Assembly: GCA_958299035.1 (NCBI GenBank)
Contig: CATQJL010000316.1
Span: 92,898,443 to 92,962,442 of the forward strand
From: Cylicocyclus nassatus
Taxonomy: Eukaryota; Nematoda; Chromadorea; Rhabditida; Strongylidae
Reading direction: 5' to 3'
Length of the DNA stretch: 64,000 nt
Below, piece by piece: positions 30,666 to 44,000 of the stretch. The notes beneath the pieces were generated by a model. That model was not told where the DNA came from. It was given only the letters and a program-made list of their open reading frames with translations, and did no database searches. The first letter of the stretch is position 1. Each line of letters begins with the position of its first letter. Both the position numbers and the translations under genes were made by a program.

Positions 30666-32381
30666 CTAGTCCTGGAAACATTTGACGTTTCTGGAATCGT
30701 GAATTTTTGAAGGAATATGGGTGGGTATATATTGAGAATCGTGGTTTTTTGCGAGCCATTGCAAAGGTACTCGGACCCGACCTCTGGGACTGGCCTGGAG
30801 TTTTGTATTAGATTTCTCACTTTCCAATAGAGCAGTACTAGTCCTGGAAACATTTGACGTTTCCGGAATCGTGAATTTTTGAAGGAATATGGGTGGGTAT
30901 ATATTGAGAATCGTTGTTTTTGCGAGGCATTGCAAAGGTACTCGGACCCGACCTCTGGGACTGGCCTGGAGTTTTGTATTAGATTTCTCACTTTCCAATA
31001 GAGCAGTACTAGTCCTGGAAACATTTGACGTTTCTGGAATCGTGAATTTTTGAAGGAATATGGGTGGGTATATTTTGAGAATCGTTGTTTTTGCGAGCCT
31101 GCAAGGGTACTCGGACCCGACATCTGGGACTGGCCTGGAGTTTTGTATTAGATTTCTCACTTTCCAATAGAGCAGTAGTACTAGTCCTGGAAACATTTGA
31201 CGTTTCTGGAATCGTGAATTTTTGAAGGAATATGGGTGGGTATATATTGAGAATCGTTGTTTTTGCGAGGCATTGCAAAGGTACTCGGACCCGACCTCTG
31301 GGACTGGCCTGGAGTTTTGTATTAGATTTCTCACTTTCCAATAGAGCAGTACTAGTCCTGGAAACATTTGACGCTTCCGGAATCGTGAATTTTTGAAGGA
31401 ATATGGTTGGGTATATCTTGAGAATCGTTGTTTTTTGCGAGCCATTGCAAAGGTACTCGGACCCGACCTTTGGGACTGGCCTGGAGTTTTGTATTAGATT
31501 TCTCACTTTCCAATAGAGCAGTACTAGTCCTGGAAACATTTGACGTTTCTGGAATCGTGAATTTTTGAAGGAACATGGGTGGGTATATATTGAGAATCGT
31601 TGTTTTTTGCGAGCCATTGCAAAGGTACTCGGACCCGACCTCTGGGACTGGCCTGGAGTTTTATATTAGATTTCTCACTTTCCAATAGAGCAGTACTAGT
31701 CCTGGAAACATTTGACGTTTCCGGAATCGTGAATTTTTGAAGGAATATGGGTGGGTATATATTGAGAATCGTTGTTTTTGCGAGGCATTGCAAAGGTACT
31801 CGGACCCGACCTCTGGGACTGGCCTGGAGTTTTGTATTAGATTTCTCACTTTCCAATAGAGCAGTACTAGTCCTGGAAACATTTGACGTTTCTGGAATCG
31901 TGAATTTTTGAAGGAATATGGGTGGGTATATTTTGAGAATCGTTGTTTTTGCGAGCCTGCAAGGGTACTCGGACCCGACATCTGGGACTGGCCTGGAGTT
32001 TTGTATTAGATTTCTCACTTTCCAATAGAGCAGTAGTACTAGTCCTGGAAACATTTGACGTTTCTGGAATCGTGAATTTTTGAAGGAATATGGGTGGGTA
32101 TATATTGAGAATCGTTGTTTTTGCGAGGCATTGCAAAGGTACTCGGACCCGACCTCTGGGACTGGCCTGGAGTTTTGTATTAGATTTCTCACTTTCCAAT
32201 AGAGCAGTACTAGTCCTGGAAACATTTGACGCTTCCGGAATCGTGAATTTTTGAAGGAATATGGTTGGGTATATCTTGAGAATCGTTGTTTTTTGCGAGC
32301 CATTGCAAAGGTACTCGGACCCGACCTTTGGGACTGGCCTGGAGTTTTGTATTAGATTTCTCACTTTCCAATAGAGCAGTA
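30666..32381. repeat. Satellite 858-bp five-monomer tandem duplication
   Basis: Two adjacent blocks beginning at about 30666 and 31524 share a private 3-bp insertion, gcagtagtactag instead of gcagtactag, at about 31174 and 32032, exactly 858 bp apart. The surrounding order of variants is also shared. This is a recent five-monomer duplication. Confidence 0.85.
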
Positions 32382-32894
32382 CTAGTCCTGGAAACATTTG
32401 ACGTTTCTGGAATCGTGAATTTTTGAAGGAACATGGGTGGGTATATATTGAGAATCGTTGTTTTTTGCGAGCCATTGCAAAGGTACTCGGACCCGACCTC
32501 TGGGACTGGCCTGGAGTTTTATATTAGATTTCTCACTTTCCAATAGAGCAGTACTAGTCCTGGAAACATTTGACGTTTCCGGAATCGTGAATTTTTGAAG
32601 GAATATGGGTGGGTATATTTTGAGAATCGTTGTTTTTGCGAGCCTGCAAGGGTACTCGGACCCGACCTCTGGGACTGGCCTGGAGTTTTGTATTAGATTT
32701 CTCACTTTCCAATAGAGCAGTACTAGTCCTGGAAACATTTGACGTTTCTGGAATCGTGAATTTTTGAAGGAATATGGTTGGGTATATCTTGAGAATCGTT
32801 GTTTTTTGCGAGCCATTGCAAAGGTACTCGGACCCGACCTTTGGGACTGGCCTGGAGTTTTGTATTAGATTTCTCACTTTCCAATAGAGCAGTA

Positions 32895-35800
32895 CTAGTC
32901 CTGGAAACATTTGACGTTTCTGGAATCGTGAATTTTTGAAGGAACATGGGTGGGTATATATTGAGAATCGTTGTTTTTTGCGAGCCATTGCAAAGGTACT
33001 CGGACCCGACCTCTGGGACTGGCCTGGAGTTTTATATTAGATTTCTCACTTTCCAATAGAGCAGTACTAGTCCTGGAAACATTTGACGTTTCCGGAATCG
33101 TGAATTTTTGAAGGAATATGGGTGGGTATATTTTGAGAATCGTTGTTTTTGCGAGCCTGCAAGGGTACTCGGACCCGACCTCTGGGACTGGCCTGGAGTT
33201 TTGTATTAGATTTCTCACTTTCCAATAGAGCAGTACTAGTCCTGGAAACATTTGACGTTTCTGGAATCGTGAATTTTTGAAGGAATATGGGTGGGTATAT
33301 ATTGAGAATCGTTGTTTTTTGCGAGCCATTGCAAAGGTACTCGGACCCGACCTCTGGGACTGGCCTGGAGTTTTGTATTAGATTTCTCACTTTCCAATAG
33401 AGCAGTACTAGTCCTGGAAACATTTGACGTTTCCGGAATCGTGAATTTTTGAAGGAATATGGGTGGGTATATATTGAGAATCGTTGTTTTTGCGAGGCAT
33501 TGCAAAGGTACTCGGACCCGACCTCTGGGACTGGCCTGGAGTTTTGTATTAGATTTCTCACTTTCCAATAGAGCAGTACTAGTCCTGGAAACATTTGACG
33601 TTTCTGGAATCGTGAATTTTTGAAGGAATATGGGTGGGTATATTTTGAGAATCGTTGTTTTTGCGAGCCTGCAAGGGTACTCGGACCCGACATCTGGGAC
33701 TGGCCTGGAGTTTTGTATTAGATTTCTCACTTTCCAATAGAGCAGTACTAGTCCTGGAAACATTTGACGTTTCTGGAATCGTGAATTTTTGAAGGAATAT
33801 GGGTGGGTATATATTGAGAATCGTTGTTTTTGCGAGGCATTGCAAAGGTACTCGGACCCGACCTCTGGGACTGGCCTGGAGTTTTGTATTAGATTTCTCA
33901 CTTTCCAATAGAGCAGTACTAGTCCTGGAAACATTTGACGCTTCCGGAATCGTGAATTTTTGAAGGAATATGGTTGGGTATATCTTGAGAATCGTTGTTT
34001 TTTGCGAGCCATTGCAAAGGTACTCGGACCCGACCTTTGGGACTGGCCTGGAGTTTTGTATTAGATTTCTCACTTTCCAATAGAGCAGTACTAGTCCTGG
34101 AAACATTTGACGTTTCTGGAATCGTGAATTTTTGAAGGAATATGGGTGGGTATATTTTGAGAATCGTTGGTTGCGAGCCTGCAAGGGTACTCGGACCCGA
34201 CATCTGGGACTGGCCTGGAGTTTTGTATTAGATTTCTCACTTTCCAATAGAGCAGTACTAGTCCTGGAAACATTTGACGTTTCTGGAATCGTGAATTTTT
34301 GAAGGAATATGGGTGGGTATATATTGAGAATCGTTGTTTTTGCGAGGCATTGCAAAGGTACTCGGACCCGACCTCTGGGACTGGCCTGGAGTTTTGTATT
34401 AGATTTCTCACTTTCCAATAGAGCAGTACTAGTCCTGGAAACATTTGACGTTTCCGGAATCGTGAATTTTTGAAGGAATATGGGTGGGTATATATTGAGA
34501 ATCGTTGTTTTTTGCGAGCCATTGCAAAGGTACTCGGACCCGACCTCTGGGACTGGCCTGGAGTTTTGTATTAGATTTTTCACTTTCCAATAGAGCAGTA
34601 CTAGTCCTGAAAACATTTGACGTTTCCGGAATCGTGAATTTTTGAAGGAATATGGTTGGGTATATTTTGAGAATCGTTGTTTTTTGCGAGCCATTGCAAA
34701 GGTACTCGGACCCGACCTCTGGGACTGGCCTGGAGTTTTGTATTAGATTTCTCACTTTCCAATAGAGCGGTACTAGTCCTGAAAACATTTGACGTTTCCG
34801 GAATCGTGAATTTTTGAAGGAATATGGGTGGGTATATTTTGAGAATCGTTGTTTTTGCGAGCCTGCAAGGGTACTCGGACCCGACCTCTGGGACTGGCCT
34901 GGAGTTTTGTATTAGATTTCTCACTTTCCAATAGAGCAGTACTAGTCCTGGAAACATTTGACGTTTCTGGAATCGTGAATTTTTGAAGGAATATGGTTGG
35001 GTATATCTTGAGAATCGTTGTTTTTTGCGAGCCATTGCAAAGGTACTCGGACCCGACCTTTGGGACTGGCCTGGAGTTTTGTATTAGATTTCTCACTTTC
35101 CAATAGAGCAGTACTAGTCCTGGAAACATTTGACGTTTCTGGAATCGTGAATTTTTGAAGGAACATGGGTGGGTATATATTGAGAATCGTTGTTTTTTGC
35201 GAGCCATTGCAAAGGTACTCGGACCCGACCTCTGGGACTGGCCTGGAGTTTTATATTAGATTTCTCACTTTCCAATAGAGCAGTACTAGTCCTGGAAACA
35301 TTTGACGTTTCCGGAATCGTGAATTTTTGAAGGAATATGGGTGGGTATATTTTGAGAATCGTTGTTTTTGCGAGCCTGCAAGGGTACTCGGACCCGACCT
35401 CTGGGACTGGCCTGGAGTTTTGTATTAGATTTCTCACTTTCCAATAGAGCAGTACTAGTCCTGGAAACATTTGACGTTTCTGGAATCGTGAATTTTTGAA
35501 GGAATATGGGTGGGTATATATTGAGAATCGTTGTTTTTTGCGAGCCATTGCAAAGGTACTCGGACCCGACCTCTGGGACTGGCCTGGAGTTTTGTATTAG
35601 ATTTCTCACTTTCCAATAGAGCAGTACTAGTCCTGGAAACATTTGACGTTTCCGGAATCGTGAATTTTTGAAGGAATATGGGTGGGTATATATTGAGAAT
35701 CGTTGTTTTTGCGAGGCATTGCAAAGGTACTCGGACCCGACCTCTGGGACTGGCCTGGAGTTTTGTATTAGATTTCTCACTTTCCAATAGAGCAGTACTA

Positions 35801-37335
35801 GTCCTGGAAACATTTGACGTTTCTGGAATCGTGAATTTTTGAAGGAATATGGGTGGGTATATTTTGAGAATCGTTGTTTTTGCGAGCCTGCAAGGGTACT
35901 CGGACCCGACATCTGGGACTGGCCTGGAGTTTTGTATTAGATTTCTCACTTTCCAATAGAGCAGTACTAGTCCTGGAAACATTTGACGTTTCTGGAATCG
36001 TGAATTTTTGAAGGAATATGGGTGGGTATATATTGAGAATCGTTGTTTTTGCGAGGCATTGCAAAGGTACTCGGACCCGACCTCTGGGACTGGCCTGGAG
36101 TTTTGTATTAGATTTCTCACTTTCCAATAGAGCAGTACTAGTCCTGGAAACATTTGACGCTTCCGGAATCGTGAATTTTTGAAGGAATATGGTTGGGTAT
36201 ATCTTGAGAATCGTTGTTTTTTGCGAGCCATTGCAAAGGTACTCGGACCCGACCTTTGGGACTGGCCTGGAGTTTTGTATTAGATTTCTCACTTTCCAAT
36301 AGAGCAGTACTAGTCCTGGAAACATTTGACGTTTCTGGAATCGTGAATTTTTGAAGGAATATGGGTGGGTATATTTTGAGAATCGTTGGTTGCGAGCCTG
36401 CAAGGGTACTCGGACCCGACATCTGGGACTGGCCTGGAGTTTTGTATTAGATTTCTCACTTTCCAATAGAGCAGTACTAGTCCTGGAAACATTTGACGTT
36501 TCTGGAATCGTGAATTTTTGAAGGAATATGGGTGGGTATATATTGAGAATCGTTGTTTTTGCGAGGCATTGCAAAGGTACTCGGACCCGACCTCTGGGAC
36601 TGGCCTGGAGTTTTGTATTAGATTTCTCACTTTCCAATAGAGCAGTACTAGTCCTGGAAACATTTGACGTTTCCGGAATCGTGAATTTTTGAAGGAATAT
36701 GGGTGGGTATATATTGAGAATCGTTGTTTTTTGCGAGCCATTGCAAAGGTACTCGGACCCGACCTCTGGGACTGGCCTGGAGTTTTGTATTAGATTTTTC
36801 ACTTTCCAATAGAGCAGTACTAGTCCTGAAAACATTTGACGTTTCCGGAATCGTGAATTTTTGAAGGAATATGGTTGGGTATATTTTGAGAATCGTTGTT
36901 TTTTGCGAGCCATTGCAAAGGTACTCGGACCCGACCTCTGGGACTGGCCTGGAGTTTTGTATTAGATTTCTCACTTTCCAATAGAGCGGTACTAGTCCTG
37001 AAAACATTTGACGTTTCCGGAATCGTGAATTTTTGAAGGAATATGGTTGGGTATATCTTGAGAATCGTTGTTTTTTGCGAGCCATTGCAAAGGTACTCGG
37101 ACCCGACCTTTGGGACTGGCCTGGAGTTTTGTATTAGATTTCTCACTTTCCAATAGAGCAGTACTAGTCCTGGAAACATTTGACGTTTCTGGAATCGTGA
37201 ATTTTTGAAGGAATATGGGTGGGTATATATTGAGAATCGTTGTTTTTTGCGAGCCATTGCAAAGGTACTCGGACCCGACCTCTGGGACTGGCCTGGAGTT
37301 TTATATTAGATTTCTCACTTTCCAATAGAGCAGTA
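32895..37335. repeat. Satellite 2219-bp thirteen-monomer tandem duplication
   Basis: The rare junction aatcgttggttgcgag, which has lost part of the T-run, is at 34162 and 36381, exactly 2219 bp apart. Other rare variants are copied in the same order at the same spacing (gaacatgggtgg near 32940 and 35162; gatttttcactttcc near 34573 and 36793). The same short junction also occurs at 25261, so the block was built from older array material. Confidence 0.88.
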
Positions 37336-40300
37336 CTAGTCCTGGAAACATTTGACGTTTCCGGAATCGTGAATTTTTGAAGGAATATGGGTGGGTATAT
37401 TTTGAGAATCGTTGTTTTTGCGAGCCTGCAAGGGTACTCGGACCCGACCTCTGGGACTGGCCTGGAGTTTTGTATTAGATTTCTCACTTTCCAATAGAGC
37501 AGTACTAGTCCTGGAAACATTTGACGTTTCTGGAATCGTGAATTTTTGAAGGAATATGGTTGGGTATATCTTGAGAATCGTTGTTTTTTGCGAGCCATTG
37601 CAAAGGTACTCGGACCCGACCTTTGGGACTGGCCTGGAGTTTTGTATTAGATTTCTCACTTTCCAATAGAGCAGTACTAATCCTGGAAACATTTGACGTT
37701 TCTGGAATCGTGAATTTTTGAAGGAACATGGGTGGGTATATATTGAGAATCGTTGTTTTTTGCGAGCCATTGCAAAGGTACTCGGACCCGACCTCTGGGA
37801 CTGGCCTGGAGTTTTATATTAGATTTCTCACTTTCCAATAGAGCAGTACTAGTCCTGGAAACATTTGACGTTTCCGGAATCGTGAATTTTTGAAGGAATA
37901 TGGGTGGGTATATTTTGAGAATCGTTGTTTTTGCGAGCCTGCAAGGGTACTCGGACCCGACCTCTGGGACTGGCCTGGAGTTTTGTATTAGATTTCTCAC
38001 TTTCCAATAGAGCAGTACTAGTCCTGGAAACATTTGACGTTTCTGGAATCGTGAATTTTTGAAGGAATATGGGTGGGTATATATTGAGAATCGTTGTTTT
38101 TTGCGAGCCATTGCAAAAGTACTCGGACCCGACCTCTGGGACTGGCCTGGAGTTTTGTATTAGATTTCTCACTTTCCAATAGAGCAGTACTAGTCCTGGA
38201 AACATTTGACGTTTCCGGAATCGTGAATTTTTGAAGGAATATGGGTGGGTATATTTTGAGAATCGTTGTTTTTGCGAGCCTGCAAGGGTACTCGGACCCG
38301 ACCTCTGGGACTGGCCTGGAGTTTTGTATTAGATTTCTCACTTTCCAATAGAGCGGTACTAGTCCTGAAAACATTTGACGTTTCCGGAATCGTGAATTTT
38401 TGAAGGAATATGGTTGGGTATATCTTGAGAATCGTTGTTTTTTGCGAGCCATTGCAAAGGTACTCGGACCCGACCTCTGGGACTGGCCTGGAGTTTTGTA
38501 TTAGATTTCTCACTTTCCAATAGAGCAGTACTAGTCCTGGAAACATTTGACGTTTCTGGAATCGTGAATTTTTGAAGGAATATGGGTGGGTATATATTGA
38601 GAATCGTTGTTTTTTGCGAGCCATTGCAAAGGTACTCGGACCCGACCTCTGGGAATGGCCTGGAGTTTTGTATTAGATTTCTCACTTTCCAATAGAGCAG
38701 TACTAGTCCTGGAAACATTTGACGTTTCCGGAATCGTGAATTTTTGAAGGAATATGGGTGGGTATATTTTGAGAATCGTTGTTTTTGCGAGCCTGCAAGG
38801 GTACTCGGACCCGACCTCTGGGACTGGCCTGGAGTTTTGTATTAGATTTCTCACTTTCCAATAGAGCGGTACTAGTCCTGAAAACATTTGACGTTTCCGG
38901 AATCGTGAATTTTTGAAGGAATATGGTTGGGTATATCTTGAGAATCGTTGTTTTTTGCGAGCCATTGCAAAGGTACTCGGACCCGACCTTTGGGACTGGC
39001 CTGGAGTTTTGTATTAGATTTCTCACTTTCCAATAGAGCAGTACTAGTCCTGGAAACATTTGACGTTTCTGGAATCGTGAATTTTTGAAGGAATATGGGT
39101 GGGTATATATTGAGAATCGTTGTTTTTTGCGAGCCATTGCAAAGGTACTCGGACCCGACCTCTGGGACTGGCCTGGAGTTTTATATTAGATTTCTCACTT
39201 TCCAATAGAGCAGTACTAGTCCTGGAAACATTTGACGTTTCTGGAATCGTGAATTTTTGAAGAAATATGGGTGGGGTATTGAGAATCGTTGTTTTTGCGA
39301 GGCATTGCAAAGGTACTCGGACCCGACCTCTGGGACTGGCCTGGAGTTTTGTATTAGATTTCTCACTTTCCAATAGAGCAGTACTAGTCCTGGAAACATT
39401 TGACGTTTCCGGAATCGTGAATTTTTGAAGGAATATGGGTGGGTATATATTGAGAATCGTTGTTTTTTGCGAACCATTGCAAAGGTACTCGGACCCGACC
39501 TCTGGGACTGGCCTGGAGTTTTGTATTAGATTTCTCACTTTCCAATAGAGCTGTACTAGTCCTGGAAACATTTGACGTTTCCGGAATCGTGAATTTTTGA
39601 AGGAATATGGGTGGGTATATTTTGAGAATCGTTGTTTTTGCGAGCCTGCAAGGGTACTCGGACCCGACCTCTGGGACTGGCCTGGAGTTTTGTATTAGAT
39701 TTCTCACTTTCCAATAGAGCGGTACTAGTCCTGAAAACATTTGACGTTTCCGGAATCGTGAATTTTTGAAGGAATATGGTTGGGTATATCTTGAGAATCG
39801 TTGTTTTTTGCGAGCCATTGCAAAGGTACTCGGACCCGACCTTTGGGACTGGCCTGGAGTTTTGTATTAGATTTCTCACTTTCCAATAGAGCAGTACTAG
39901 TCCTGGAAACATTTGACGTTTCTGGAATCGTGAATTTTTGAAGGAATATGGGTGGGTATATATTGAGAATCGTTGTTTTTGCGAGGCATTGCAAAGGTAC
40001 TTGGACCCGAACTCTGGGACTGGCCTGGAGTTTTGTATTAGATTTCTCACTTTCCAATAGAGCAGTACTAGTCCTGGAAACATTTGACGTTTCCGGAATC
40101 GTGAATTTTTGAAGGAATATGGGTGGGTATATATTGAGAATCGTTGTTTTTTGCGAGCCATTGCAAAGGTACTCGGACCCGACCTCTGGGACTGGCCTGG
40201 AGTTTTGTATTAGATTTCTCACTTTCCAATAGAGCAGTACTAGTCCTGAAAACATTTGACGTTTCCGGAATCGTGAATTTTTGAAGGAATATGGTTGGGT

Positions 40301-41094
40301 ATATTTTGAGAATCGTTGTTTTTTGCGAGCCATTGCAAAGGTACTCGGACCCGACCTCTGGGACTGGCCTGGAGTTTTGTATTAGATTTCTCACTTTCCA
40401 ATAGAGCAGTACTAGTCCTGGAAACATTTGACGTTTCTGGAATCGTGAATTTTTGAAGGAATATGGGTGGGTATATATTGAGAATCGTTGTTTTTGCGAG
40501 GCATTGCAAAGGTACTCGGACCCGACCTCTGGGACTGGCCTGGAGTTTTGTATTAGATTTCTCACTTTCCAATAGAGCAGTACTAGTCCTGGAAACATTT
40601 GACGCTTCCGGAATCGTGAATTTTTGAAGGAATATGGTTGGGTATATCTTGAGAATCGTTGTTTTTTGCGAGCCATTGCAAAGGTACTCGGACCCGACCT
40701 TTGGGACTGGCCTGGAGTTTTGTATTAGATTTCTCACTTTCCAATAGAGCAGTACTAGTCCTGAAAACATTTGACGTTTCTGGAATCGTGAATTTTTAAA
40801 GGAATATGGGTGGGTATATTTTGAGAATCGTTGTTTTTGCGAGCCTGCAAGGGTACTCGGACCCGACATCTGGGACTGGCCTGGAGTTTTGTATTAGATT
40901 TCTCACTTTCCAATAGAGCAGTACTAGTCCTGGAAACATTTGACGTTTCTGGAATCGTGAATTTTTGAAGGAATATGGGTGGGTATATATTGAGAATCGT
41001 TGTTTTTGCGAGGCATTGCAAAGGTACTCGGACCCGACCTCTGGGACTGGCCTGGAGTTTTGTATTAGATTTCTCACTTTCCAATAGAGCAGTA

Positions 41095-44000
41095 CTAGTC
41101 CTGGAAACATTTGACGTTTCCGGAATCGTGAATTTTTGAAGGAATATGGGTGGGTATATATTGAGAATCGTTGTTTTTTGCGAGCCATTGCAAAGGTACT
41201 CGGACCCGACCTCTGGGACTGGCCTGGAGTTTTGTATTAGATTTCTCACTTTCCAATAGAGCAGTACTAGTCCTGAAAACATTTGACGTTTCCGGAATCG
41301 TGAATTTTTGAAGGAATATGGTTGGGTATATTTTGAGAATCGTTGTTTTTTGCGAGCTATTGCAAAGGTACTCGGACCCGACCTCTGGGACTGGCCTGGA
41401 GTTTTGTATTAGATTTCTCACTTTCCAATAGAGCAGTACTAGTCCTGGAAACATTTGACGTTTCTGGAATCGTGAATTTTTGAAGGAATATGGGTGGTTA
41501 TATATTGAGAATCGTTGTTTTTGCGAGGCATTGCAAAGGTACTCGGACCCGACCTCTGGGACTGGCCTGGAGTTTTGTATTAGATTTCTCACTTTCCAAT
41601 AGAGCAGTACTAGTCCTGGAAACATTTGACGCTTCCGGAATCGTGAATTTTTGAAGGAATATGGGTGGGTATATATTGAGAATCGTTGTTTTTTGCGAGC
41701 CATTGCAAAGGTACTCGGACCCGACCTCTGGGACTGGCCTGGAGTTTTGTATTAGATTTCTCACTTTCCAATAGAGCAGTACTAGTCCTGAAAACATTTG
41801 ACGTTTCCGGAATCGTGAATTTCTGAAGGAATATGGTTGGGTATATTTTGAGAATCGTTGTTTTTTGCGAGCCATTGCAAAGGTACTCGGACCCGACCTC
41901 TGGGACTGGCCTGGAGTTTTGTATTAGATTTCTCACTTTCCAATAGAGCAGTACTAGTCCTGGAAACATTTGACGTTTCTGGAATCGTGAATTTTTGAAG
42001 GAATATGGGTGGGTATATATTGAGAATCGTTGTTTTTGCGAGGCATTGCAAAGGTACTCGGACCCGACCTCTGGGACTGGCCTGGAGTTTTGTATTAGAT
42101 TTCTCACTTTCCAATAGAGCAGTACTAGTCCTGGAAACATTTGACGCTCCCGGAATCGTGAATTTTTGAAGGAATATGGGTGGGTATATATTGAGAATCG
42201 TTGTTTTTTGCGAGCCATTGCAAAGGTACTCGGACCCGACCTCTGGGACTGGCCTGGAGTTTTGTATTAGATTTCTCACTTTCCAATAGAGCAGTACTAG
42301 TCCTGAAAACATTTGACGTTTCCGGAATCGTGAATTTTTGAAGGAATATGGTTGGGTATATTTTGAGAATCGTTGTTTTTTGCGAGCCATTGCAAAGGTA
42401 CTCGGACCCGACCTCTGGGACTGGCCTGGAGTTTTGTATTAGATTTCTCACTTTCCAATAGAGCAGTACTAGTCCTGGAAACATTTGACGTTTCTGGAAT
42501 CGTGAATTTTTGAAGGAATATGGGTGGTTATATATTGAGAATCGTTGTTTTTGCGAGGCATTGCAAAGGTACTCGGACCCGACCTCTGGGACTGGCCTGG
42601 AGTTTTGTATTAGATTTCTCACTTTCCAATAGAGCAGTACTAGTCCTGGAAACATTTGACGCTTCCGGAATCGTGAATTTTTGAAGGAATATGGGTGGGT
42701 ATATATTGAGAATCGTTGTTTTTTGCGAGCCATTGCAAAGGTACTCGGACCCGACCTCTGGGACTGGCCTGGAGTTTTGTATTAGATTTCTCACTTTCCA
42801 ATAGAGCAGTACTAGTCCTGAAAACATTTGACGTTTCCGGAATCGTGAATTTTTGAAGGAATATGGTTGGGTATATTTTGAGAATCGTTGTTTTTTGCGA
42901 GCCATTGCAAAGGTACTCGGACCCGACCTCTGGGACTGGCCTGGAGTTTTGTATTAGATTTCTCACTTTCCAATAGAGCAGTACTAGTCCTGGAAACATT
43001 TGACGTTTCTGGAATCGTGAATTTTTGAAGGAATATGGGTGGGTATATATTGAGAATCGTTGTTTTTTGCGAGCCATTGCAAAGGTACTCGGACCCGACC
43101 TCTGGGACTGGCCTGGAGTTTTGTATTAGATTTCTCACTTTCCAATAGAGCAGTACTATTCCTGAAAACATTTGACGTTTCCGGAATCGTGAATTTTTGA
43201 AGGAATATGGTTTGGTATATTTTGAGAATCGTTGTTTTTTGCGAGCCATTGCAAAGGTACTCGGACCCGACCTCTGGGACTGGCCTGGATTTTTGTATTA
43301 GATTTCTCACTTTCCAGTAGAGCAGTACTAGTCCTGGAAACATTTGACGTTTCCGGAATCGTGAATTTTTGAAGGAATATGGGTGGGTATATATTGAGAA
43401 TCGTTGTTTTTTGCGAGCCATTGCAAAGGTACTCGGACCCGACCTCTGGGACTGGCCTGGAGTTTTGTATTAGATTTCTCACTTTCCAATAGAGCAGTAC
43501 TAGTCCTGGAAACATTTGACGTTTCCGGAATCGTGAATTTTTGAAGGAATATGGGTGGGTATATATTGAGAATCGTTGTTTTTGCGAGGCATTGCAAAGG
43601 TACTCGGACCCGACCTCTGGGACTGGCCTGGAGTTTTGTATTAGATTTCTCACTTTCCAATAGAGCAGTACTAGTCCTGGAAACATTTGACGCTTCCGGA
43701 ATCGTGAATTTTTGAAGGAATATGGGTGGGTATATATTGAGAATCGTTGTTTTTTGCGAGCCATTGCAAAGGTACTCGGACCCGACCTCTGGGACTGGCC
43801 TGGAGTTTTGTATTAGATTTCTCACTTTCCAATAGAGCAGTACTAGTCCTGGAAACATTTGACGCTTCCGGAATCGTGAATTTTTGAAGGAATATGGGTG
43901 GGTATATTTTGAGAATCGTTGTTTTTTGCGAGCCATTGCAAAGGTACTCGGACCCGACCTCTGGGACTGGCCTGGAGTTTTGTATTAGATTTCTCACTTT

